From positions 1 through 12,729 of the forward strand of contig DAOUMF010000221.1 in assembly GCA_034411955.1 (NCBI GenBank): a stretch of 12,729 nt of DNA, given 5' to 3'. Both the position numbers and the translations under genes were made by a program. Below the pieces are notes generated by a model. It was not told the origin of the DNA. It saw only the letters and a program-made list of their open reading frames with translations, and did no database searches. This DNA comes from DAOUMF01 sp034411955 (GTDB lineage Bacteria; Chloroflexota; Dehalococcoidia; SM23-28-2; RBG-16-64-32). The first letter of the stretch is position 1, and each line of letters starts with the position of its first letter. Shown piece by piece: positions 1 to 5,888 of the stretch.

Positions 1-505
<505 letters not shown>

Positions 506-509
<4 letters not shown>

Positions 510-560
510 GGTTCGACCCATTCGGCAAGCTCAGGGCAGGCAGGCTCACCACAGGTGGTT
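506..560. repeat. Mosaic copy of a dispersed TTCGAC...AAGCTCA repeat
   Basis: The 12-mer TCATGGTTCGAC at 506-517 is identical to 8646-8657, and both copies are followed by AAGCTCA (here after a 9-base interruption). A second partial unit follows, CAGGCTCACCAC at 541-552, then GGTTCG. This looks like two degenerate tandem units of a short intergenic palindromic-type repeat. It forms the leader of galK and includes its ATG. The identity between the two sites is seen directly; membership of a genome-wide family is inferred. Confidence 0.5.
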
Positions 561-567
561 CGCCGCC

Positions 568-595
568 AGTATACGAGCCTACTAGGCTTGGGCAA
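568..595 (-). promoter_or_regulatory. Probable galK promoter with palindromic operator
   Basis: On the minus strand, TTGCCC (595-590) and TATACT (573-568) are separated by 16 bp, 4/6 and 5/6 matches to the sigma-70-type consensus. The spacer contains the perfect palindrome AGCCTA-C-TAGGCT (576-588), well placed for a repressor that blocks polymerase. Predicted transcription starts near 561, giving a leader of about 50 nt before the galK ATG. Repression is an inference from position only. Confidence 0.5.
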
Positions 596-725
596 ACAGC
601 ACCACGTTTATCGCCACCACCGCCAGCCAGTGGAAGACGATGGGCCCGGCCAGGCTGTCGCCGCGCCGACGACGGGCCAGGCCAACGAGTACACCTTCGG
701 GGAGTTGCTGGTGTTTGCGTTGAGG
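582..725 (-). pseudogene. C-terminal remnant resembling CPBP intramembrane protease
   Basis: A 47-codon open stretch between TAA (728-726) and TAG (584-582) reads like the end of a CPBP/CAAX-type membrane protease. It has the order basic loop (ARRRRGDS), then a small-residue/Pro/His segment (LAGPIVFHW), then a hydrophobic final helix (LAVVAINVVLF). In that family the late His lies in a transmembrane helix and contributes to the metal or active site. No Met start and no upstream homologous sequence were found; 726-919 does not continue the protein in any frame I checked. It is therefore probably a truncated gene. The similarity is by eye over a short stretch and could be chance. Confidence 0.35.
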
Positions 726-919
726 TTAGCCCAGCGAGCCAGATACGACAGACAAAGTGAAGCGCTCCTGAGTCGCTGGCTCACAGGGGGTGCGGCGATG
801 AGACTCAGAGAGCGCCTACTGTAGATACGATGACTCCCGTGCGTTCGGATTCCGGGGGGGGCAGCGGAGCCCACAGTGCTCACCCCATCTGCTGCCGGCA
901 GAATGAGGCGCCACCGCCC
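726..919. other. Non-coding stretch, no gene recognised
   Basis: I find no plausible coding frame, as codon use is unlike the neighbouring genes in all frames. A run of eight G lies around 855-862. Part of 797-865 faintly resembles a decayed tRNA, but it lacks a matching acceptor stem. The stretch separates the CPBP-like remnant from the GNAT promoter. Confidence 0.5.
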
Positions 920-948
920 TTGAAAGTCGATTCAATCTGAGGTATCCT
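920..948 (+). promoter_or_regulatory. Promoter of the GNAT gene
   Basis: TTGAAA (920-925; 5/6) and TATCCT (943-948; 4/6) are separated by exactly 17 bp. The predicted start near 955 leaves a leader of about 70 nt. A Shine-Dalgarno-like AAGGGGAG lies at 1012-1019, before the ATG at 1026. Confidence 0.55.
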
Positions 949-1025
949 CGGAATGAGTTCGCATCCCGAAAGGGTCATCTTAGCCGCCGTCGGGCGGGCA
1001 ATCTTGGGCTGAAGGGGAGATTCCG

Positions 1026-1628
1026 ATGACTGAGACCAGTAGCTTCATCCTTGAATTGTATCCGAGGGAGATAGGGGCAGGCGGCAAACGCACCGCCACC
1101 CTGCGGCTGATGGGGGAGTCGGATCGGGAGCGCGTCCTGGAGTTCGCCCGCTCCCTACCGCCCGACGAGCTTCTGTTCCTGCGCAAGGACATCACGGATT
1201 CCCAGGTCGTGGACGAGTGGGTTCGAGACATCGAGGCGGGGCGCACCATCACCGTGCTGGCTGAGGGGGACGGCGAAATCGTGGGCTACGGCAGCCTGTG
1301 GCGCGACGAGTCATTCTGGGGACGACACATGGGCGAAATCCGAGTGCTTGTGAAGCCCGACTACCGCGGTGTGGGCCTGGGCCGCCGGCTGGCCTTCGAC
1401 GTGTTCGCCATCGCCAAAGACCTGGGCCTGGAGAAGATAATAGCCCGCATGACCCCGGATCAGAAGCGGACGCGGGCTAACCTGGAGCGGCTGGGCTTCA
1501 CGGTGGACGCGCTACTTCGCGGTTTCGTGCGCGACCGGGAGGGCAAGGCCCACGACCTGCTGGTCATGTCCTCCGACGTCGGCGGCTTGACGGACGCCGA
1601 GCAGCTCGCGGCGTGGCAACGATCGTAG
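1026..1628 (+). CDS. GNAT family N-acetyltransferase
   Basis: This 200-residue protein is a probable acetyl-CoA-dependent N-acetyltransferase of the GNAT fold; the substrate is unknown. The acetyl-CoA pyrophosphate-binding motif is at about 114-121 (RGVGLGRR), after the strand GEIRVLVKPDY (103-113). The later segment RTRANLERLGF (148-158) is the usual GNAT C-terminal region in which a conserved Asn and hydrophobic residues close the fold. About 25 residues precede the first core strand (TATLRL). The start is supported by AAGGGGAG 6 nt upstream and by the promoter at 920-948. It is monocistronic: the next gene lies over 600 bp away on the other strand. Protein, antibiotic or small-molecule acetylation are all possible. 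Confidence 0.88.
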   Translation: MTETSSFILELYPREIGAGGKRTATLRLMGESDRERVLEFARSLPPDELLFLRKDITDSQVVDEWVRDIEAGRTITVLAEGDGEIVGYGSLWRDESFWGRHMGEIRVLVKPDYRGVGLGRRLAFDVFAIAKDLGLEKIIARMTPDQKRTRANLERLGFTVDALLRGFVRDREGKAHDLLVMSSDVGGLTDAEQLAAWQRS

Positions 1629-2252
1629 GGCTCGTCGGGCAGCTTGATACGCGGGGCCTACGCTAAGGTCCGCCGCCACTCACACGCCCGTTAGGAGAAG
1701 AGGGATCGCCACCCTCTGCCGCTCGCCGGTGCGCGAGCGCGCGACCGCGCTGGTCATCCAGCGTGAATCAACCGGTTGAGCGACCAGACGTATCGGTGCC
1801 CAGGCGCCTCCCGTCATGGTCGCCTGCCAGGACGGCGCGATCTCGACTGTCGTCCAAGTAGCGCTGGAGGAACTCTCGCACGCCCTGGCGGCCGCACGGA
1901 AAACCGCTGACAGGATACGCTGCGCCAGGGACGGAGGATCGCCTGGGGCAGAAAAGCGCTCTCCGAGTGACCTTTGGCTCCTGCGGTTTCCGGTTCGCGC
2001 TAGGGCTTCCGGTTGCCCTTCCGCTCCGCGATCCCCTTCCGCCGCTCTCGCTACTTGACCACTCGGAAAGCACTGTCATTCTCCCTCTATTCTGAGAGGT
2101 TGTCAAGGCCATGAGCGGCTGTCGCCGCCGCCTTCCGGCAATAATGGCGACTAGAGGCGCTCAGGCTCCCCAGAGCTCCTCAGAACGCCGTCTGCGTATT
2201 GAAAAAGACGGAGACTGAAAAGAAAGTGAACCCTTCGGTCAGCGCAAAAGCG
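1629..2252. other. Gene-poor intergenic region (624 bp)
   Basis: No recognisable protein is encoded. A 114-codon minus-strand frame (2112-1768) is open but has Ser/Arg/Gly-rich, non-family-like composition and no Shine-Dalgarno site, and I do not call it. The left part (1699-1787) is highly structured and described separately. From about 1980 to 2060 the plus strand is rich in CT, with TTCCGGTT occurring twice. The right end (2113-2252) shows a weak hairpin, AGCGC-AAAA-GCGCT (2241-2254), overlapping the stop codon of the fusion gene. Confidence 0.6.
1699..1787. other. Cluster of three stem-loops plus 12-bp palindrome
   Basis: Consecutive perfect inverted repeats are visible. AGAGGG/CCCTCT occupies 1699-1704 and 1712-1717 with a 7-nt loop. 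CGCTCGC/GCGAGCG occupies 1720-1726 and 1733-1739 with a 6-nt loop. CGCTGG/CCAGCG occupies 1748-1753 and 1758-1763 with loop TCAT. The palindrome TCAACCGGTTGA lies at 1768-1779. An outer pair, CTGGTC (1750-1755) and GACCAG (1782-1787), could compete with the third stem. It may be a structured RNA, a terminator of the GNAT transcript without a U-tract, or a protein-binding region. Confidence 0.5.
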
Positions 2253-3881
2253 CTAGGGCAATAGGTCGTGCTTGAGGAGGGCGATGAAGGGGAGATTGCG
2301 GAACCGCTGGCGGAAGTCCAGGCCGTAGCCGACGACAAACTCGTCGGGGATCTCAAACCCCACGTACTCGAGCGGCACGTTGGCGATGCGGCGGGCCCGC
2401 TTGTCCAGCAGGGTGCATACCTTGAGGGAGGCCGGCCGCTTGGACCCAAGGTACTCCAAGACATGGTTGAGAGTCATCCCAGTGTCGACTATGTCCTCCA
2501 CCAGGATGACGTCGCGGCCCTTGATGTTCTCATCGAGGTCCTTGATGATGCGCACGGCGCCGGAGCCGTTGCCCTCGTATGAAGTGACAGCCATGAAATC
2601 CACGGCGGCGGCGGGAAGGGAGATGTGGCGCATGAGGTCCGACATGAAGCAGATGACGCCCCGCAGGATGCCTATCAGCACCGGCTCCTTGCCCGCATAG
2701 TCGTGGCTGATGCGGGCGCCCAGCTCGCCGACGCGGCGCTGGATCTTGGTGGCGGTAATGAGCACGCGGTCGATGTCGGGCACCTGCTCCGCGGCCGGGG
2801 GCCCGTAGCCGTACTTGGCCAGCAGGCGGAGGTAGTCGCGCTTCTTGAGCAGCTTGATGTTGACTTCGGGGTAGAGCTCCTTGAGGAGGCGCATCTTGCG
2901 GTTCTTCTCTCCGGTCAGGCCGGTCTTGAGAGTGGTGACCTCCACGTACATGTTGAGGTCCGGCAGGTAGAAGTCCGGCGTGAACGCCTCGACGACGTGG
3001 CCGTACTCCCAGCGGAGCGGGAAGGTGCGAGGCTCGTACTGCCATTCGATTCCGTAGAAGTCGAGGATGTGGGCGAACTCGACCTCCGCGGGGTGGGCGA
3101 AGGGGGCGGGGACATCACCCGTGGGCGCTCCGGTGGCCGGGACTGCGGCCCGTCTAGTGGCGAGGGACGGCGTGGCGGCGACAGTGGAGGGGATAGCATT
3201 GGAGGCGGACTTCTTGCTGCGACTGCCGCGTCGGCGCGTGGGCCTCGCCTCCGCCTTCGGCTCCTCTACGGCGGTCGCCTGGCTCGCCTTCTTGCGGCGC
3301 TGCCCGCCCCGGCTGCCGCGCTTGCGCTTGGGCTTGGCCTCAGCCTCTGCCTCCGGCTCCGGCGCCACCTCCTCTACGACGGCGGTCGCCTGGCTCGCTT
3401 TCTTGTGGTGACGTCCGCCTCGGCTGCCGCGCCTCCGCTTGGGCTTCGCCTCAGCCTCTGCCTCCGGCTCCGGCGCCACCTCCTCTACCTTGGCGGTCGC
3501 CTGGCTCGCTTTCTTGTGGTGACGCCCGCCACGGCTGCCGCGCCTCCGCTTGGGCTTCGCCTCAGCCTCAGCCTCCGGCTCCGGCGGCCACTCCTCTACA
3601 GCGGCGGTCGGCTGCTCCACCTTCTTGTGGCGGCGCCCGCCGCGGCTGCCGCGCCTCCGCTTGGGCTTCGCCTCAGCACCGCTATCCGCCGGGGTCAGGG
3701 CAACAAGGGAAGACTGGGGAGCCTTTCGCCGGTTGCGCCGCGAGGGGGCAGGCTGTGGAGGCTCGGCTGACGGTGCGGGAAGGGGCGGCAGAACGGGGTG
3801 GGGACGGCTGCGGACGCTGCGCCTCGGAGCGACGGCGGCTCCCGGTGAGAGGTTGAGCGTATGTCTTACGGCGCGTGGCAT
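2253..3881 (-). CDS. Basic-repeat tail + PD-(D/E)XK-like domain + hypoxanthine phosphoribosyltransferase fusion
   Basis: This 542-residue protein has three parts. Residues 1-260 are a disordered Ala/Pro/Arg/Lys tail with five repeats. Residues 261-360 look like a restriction-endonuclease-fold domain: Glu267 (HPAEVEF), Asp303 (TPDFYLPD) and Glu314 (YVEVTTLK), then a Lys-rich helix and the strand VNIKLLKKRDY. Residues 367-542 are a complete hypoxanthine phosphoribosyltransferase, with the PRPP motif VILVEDIVDTGMT at 458-470, an upstream ILRGVICFMSDL segment, LLDKRARR and VGYGLDF. Hpt makes IMP or GMP from hypoxanthine or guanine and PRPP; stand-alone enzymes are about 180 residues. In the nuclease-like part the usual ExK lysine is Thr316, so cleavage activity is uncertain. 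The ATG at 3881 lies about 27 nt downstream of the predicted transcription start; there is no clear Shine-Dalgarno and an in-frame stop lies just upstream. The tail could bind nucleic acid. Confidence 0.85.
   Translation of the reverse strand: MPRAVRHTLNLSPGAAVAPRRSVRSRPHPVLPPLPAPSAEPPQPAPSRRNRRKAPQSSLVALTPADSGAEAKPKRRRGSRGGRRHKKVEQPTAAVEEWPPEPEAEAEAKPKRRRGSRGGRHHKKASQATAKVEEVAPEPEAEAEAKPKRRRGSRGGRHHKKASQATAVVEEVAPEPEAEAEAKPKRKRGSRGGQRRKKASQATAVEEPKAEARPTRRRGSRSKKSASNAIPSTVAATPSLATRRAAVPATGAPTGDVPAPFAHPAEVEFAHILDFYGIEWQYEPRTFPLRWEYGHVVEAFTPDFYLPDLNMYVEVTTLKTGLTGEKNRKMRLLKELYPEVNIKLLKKRDYLRLLAKYGYGPPAAEQVPDIDRVLITATKIQRRVGELGARISHDYAGKEPVLIGILRGVICFMSDLMRHISLPAAAVDFMAVTSYEGNGSGAVRIIKDLDENIKGRDVILVEDIVDTGMTLNHVLEYLGSKRPASLKVCTLLDKRARRIANVPLEYVGFEIPDEFVVGYGLDFRQRFRNLPFIALLKHDLLP
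3216..3671 (-). repeat. In-gene tandem repeats, 111-bp period (37 residues)
   Basis: Within the fusion gene, units begin at residues 71, 108, 145, 182 and 212. The first four are spaced exactly 37 residues apart and the last is shortened to 30. Each unit has a basic block (KPKRRRGSRGGRHHKK), a neutral SQATA segment and an acidic EPEAEAEA segment. The nucleotide copies around 3400 and 3511 are nearly identical, which indicates recent duplication or slippage. The alternating charge and RGG-like content suggest a disordered nucleic-acid-binding or condensing tail. Confidence 0.85.
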
Positions 3882-3914
3882 CCGAGGCCATTGTAGGACA
3901 TCTGACGATTACAT

Positions 3915-3943
3915 GCTATAGCGATTTGATAGAAAGTTGTCCA
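3915..3943 (-). promoter_or_regulatory. Promoter of the nuclease-Hpt fusion
   Basis: On the minus strand, TGGACA (3943-3938; 5/6) and TATAGC (3920-3915; 4/6) are separated by exactly 17 bp. Transcription would start near 3908, about 27 nt before the ATG at 3881. The -10 lies in the palindrome GCTATAGC (3915-3922). The -35 overlaps TTGTCCACA (3937-3945), which fits a relaxed DnaA-box pattern. Confidence 0.55.
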
Positions 3944-3966
3944 CAAATCCACAAGGCAGCGCCAGG

Positions 3967-3993
3967 TTGCCACCTCGCAGCATGTCGTATAAC
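3967..3993 (+). promoter_or_regulatory. Candidate promoter of the hydrolase operon
   Basis: TTGCCA (3967-3972; 5/6) and TATAAC (3988-3993; 5/6) have a short 15-bp spacer. Transcription would start near 4000, leaving only about 10 nt before the ATG at 4010, so translation might be near-leaderless. The symmetric GCTATAGC further upstream is an alternative plus-strand -10. Confidence 0.4.
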
Positions 3994-4009
3994 ATCGGGC
4001 CAGGCGGCG

Positions 4010-4828
4010 ATGGCTTCAGCAGTGGTCAACGGCACTGACCTGTACTACGAGGAGCACGGCGCGGGGCCGGCGGTCGTATTCGCTCACGGCGCCGGAGGTA
4101 ACCACCTGAGCTGGTGGCAGCAGGTCCCCGTCTTCTCCCGCAAGTACCGCTGCGTCACCTTCGACCACCGCGGCTGGGGCCTGTCCCTGGACGGGCAGCA
4201 GGCCGGGCCGGCGGCGTTCGTGGAGGACCTGCGCGGGCTGCTGGACCATCTCGGCATCGAGCGGGCGGCGCTGGTCGCCCAGTCTATGGGCGGGCTGACC
4301 TGCCTCAGCTTCGCCATCGCCCACCCGCAACGGGTGTGGGCGCTGGTGATGGGAAATACCTTCGCCGGGATGCGAGGAACGGTCTGGCTGGCCGCCGATG
4401 AGGAGCTACGGGCCAGGGCCCACGCGGTATGGGACCGCCGCCGCCGCGACGGGGTCCGCCGAGCGCTGGCTCCGGGATTCGCCCGGCGGGAGAGGGAGAA
4501 GGCGTTCCTGTACAGGCAGATCCGGTTGCTGAACGAGGAGGGTCCCAACCACCTCCGCACCGAGGAGCAGGTGATGCGCGCCCGTGCCCTGGAACGTGAC
4601 CCAGGGGTCGCCGCCAGCCGCCAGGCGCTGGCCGCGATACGGGCGCCGGTGCTGTTCATCGGCGGGGAGCACGATGAGGTGATGCCACCATCTCTGATGG
4701 AGGTTGCCTGCCGCCTCATCCCGGGGTCGCGCATGGTAGTGGTGCCGGAGGCAGGCCACTCGGTTTACTTCGAGAAGCCCGATACGTTTAATCGGATAAC
4801 GCTGGAGTTCCTGGGCGATGCGCGATAG
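4010..4828 (+). CDS. Alpha/beta-fold hydrolase
   Basis: This 272-residue cytoplasmic hydrolase (esterase, lactonase or C-C-bond type; substrate unknown) has a complete triad. Ser92 lies in the nucleophile elbow AQSMGG (the usual first Gly is Ala90), Asp222 in GGEHDEVMPP, and His250 in EAGHSVYFEKP. The oxyanion segment is HGAGG (26-30), and the conserved FDHRGWGLS follows at 51-59. The lid lies at about 120-205 and is Arg/Glu-rich. The frame is open upstream to 3875, but that would run through the divergent promoter, and homology begins only at MASAVVNG, so I choose ATG 4010. The last 23 nt before the next gene's GTG hold that gene's Shine-Dalgarno, which points to translational coupling in a three-gene operon. 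The length is normal for the family. Confidence 0.88.
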   Translation: MASAVVNGTDLYYEEHGAGPAVVFAHGAGGNHLSWWQQVPVFSRKYRCVTFDHRGWGLSLDGQQAGPAAFVEDLRGLLDHLGIERAALVAQSMGGLTCLSFAIAHPQRVWALVMGNTFAGMRGTVWLAADEELRARAHAVWDRRRRDGVRRALAPGFARREREKAFLYRQIRLLNEEGPNHLRTEEQVMRARALERDPGVAASRQALAAIRAPVLFIGGEHDEVMPPSLMEVACRLIPGSRMVVVPEAGHSVYFEKPDTFNRITLEFLGDAR

Positions 4829-4850
4829 GCCCTGGAATGTGGAGGCTTAT

Positions 4851-5888
4851 GTGACCCAAGAAAGGATCCGCACCATACATTACGGGATCGGCGCCATAGG
4901 CGCTGAGATCCTTCGACTTTGTCTCAACCGGCCGGAGATCGAGGTCGTAGGCGCCATCGACACCCATCCCTCCAAGGCCGGTCTCGACCTTGGGGAGGCC
5001 GCAGGCGCCAACCGCACCCTGGGCATCAGCGTGGCCTACGATGCAGAGCCGCTGCTAAAGGATGTCTACGCTGACGTGGTGATCCATACGACCGGCTCTT
5101 CCCTGACCTCCGTCTACCCCCAGCTCCTGTCCATCGTCTCCTCCGAGAAGAGCGTCGTCTCTAGCTGTGAGGAGCTCGCTTTCCCCTGGATGCGCTACGC
5201 GGAGATATCGCGCAAGCTGGACCGCCGCGCCCGCGAGACCGGCGTGCGGGTGCTGGGGACGGGGGTGAACCCGGGATTCGTGATGGACTTCCTGCCGCTG
5301 GTGCTGGCCACCGCCTGCCAGCAGGTGCGCTCCATCTGCGTGGAGCGGGTGGTGGACGTGGGATCGCGGCGCATGCAGCTCCAGCGCAAGGTGGGCGTGG
5401 GGCTGAGCGTAGAGGGCTTCCAACGTGGCGCCAACGATGGCACCATCGGCCACGTGGGGCTGAGGGAGTCCCTGTTCATGATCGCGGACTCCATGGGCTG
5501 GCGGTTGGACGAAGTCGCCGAGACGATCGAGCCCATCGTCGCCCGCAACCGCTACCGCACCGAGTACTTCTCCGTCGAGCGGGGCTACGTACGGGGGGTG
5601 CGGCAGTCCGCGCGCGGGCTTTCGTCCGGACGGGAGGGGGTGCGGCTGGACTGGGAGACGTCCGTGGCAGCAAAGGACCCGCGCGACGTCATCCGCATCG
5701 CCGCCGAGCCGCCGCTGGAGGTGCGGGTGCCCGGAAGCCTCCAGGGCGACCGGGCCACGGCGGCCATCATGGCCAACTGCATACCGGCCGTGGCGCACAG
5801 CCGCGCCGTCGGCCTCCTAACGATGCGAGACATGCCGGCACTGCCTTACCTCCGCCCCCAACCCCAGCCTCGCGAGAAGATGGAATGA
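4851..5888 (+). CDS. DapB-like NAD(P)-dependent dehydrogenase (2,4-diaminopentanoate dehydrogenase type)
   Basis: This 345-residue protein has an N-terminal Rossmann motif, YGIGAIGAEI (11-20), with Asp37 at the end of beta-2. The dihydrodipicolinate-reductase-like substrate region follows, including VSSCEELAFPW (103-113) and GTGVNPGFVMD (136-146). These match the family containing 2,4-diaminopentanoate dehydrogenase, which interconverts an amino and a keto group with NAD(P), rather than true DapB. The real substrate is unknown. An upstream ATG (4818) would overlap the hydrolase gene. I prefer the GTG at 4851 because GGAGG sits at 4841-4845, 5 nt away, and the Rossmann strand then begins at the usual distance. 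The stop overlaps the next start (ATGA, 5885-5888). Confidence 0.82.
   Translation: MTQERIRTIHYGIGAIGAEILRLCLNRPEIEVVGAIDTHPSKAGLDLGEAAGANRTLGISVAYDAEPLLKDVYADVVIHTTGSSLTSVYPQLLSIVSSEKSVVSSCEELAFPWMRYAEISRKLDRRARETGVRVLGTGVNPGFVMDFLPLVLATACQQVRSICVERVVDVGSRRMQLQRKVGVGLSVEGFQRGANDGTIGHVGLRESLFMIADSMGWRLDEVAETIEPIVARNRYRTEYFSVERGYVRGVRQSARGLSSGREGVRLDWETSVAAKDPRDVIRIAAEPPLEVRVPGSLQGDRATAAIMANCIPAVAHSRAVGLLTMRDMPALPYLRPQPQPREKME

Noticed and set aside
797..865. Possible tRNA-Tyr relic (CTGTAGA-like anticodon loop, TTCGGATT T-loop-like segment)
   Set aside because: The acceptor stem does not pair, the anticodon stem has mismatches and the T-loop deviates from TTCRANT. Resemblance is too weak to call even a pseudogene.
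1768..2112. 114-codon minus-strand reading frame
   Set aside because: Ser/Arg/Gly-rich composition with no recognisable domain, no Shine-Dalgarno site, and the end falls in a palindrome. Probably a chance frame in GC-rich sequence.
2241..2254. AGCGC-AAAA-GCGCT as terminator of the fusion gene
   Set aside because: The stem is only 5 bp, overlaps the stop codon and is not directly followed by a T-run on the minus strand. Kept only as a note.
3400..3671. CRISPR-like spacing of the 111-bp repeats
   Set aside because: Units are contiguous, in frame, and encode protein repeats; there are no short direct repeats with unique spacers.
2625..3770. 381-codon plus-strand frame with Leu/Arg/Gly repeats
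   Set aside because: It is the antisense of the nuclease-Hpt fusion; its repeats mirror that gene's repeats, and it has no homology of its own.
3875..4009. N-terminal extension of the alpha/beta hydrolase (45 codons)
   Set aside because: It spans both promoters of the divergent region and overlaps the fusion gene's start. Similarity to the family begins only at the ATG at 4010.
4818..4850. Upstream ATG start for the DapB-like dehydrogenase
   Set aside because: It would overlap the hydrolase gene and add 11 non-family residues. GGAGG 5 nt before the GTG at 4851 favours the later start.
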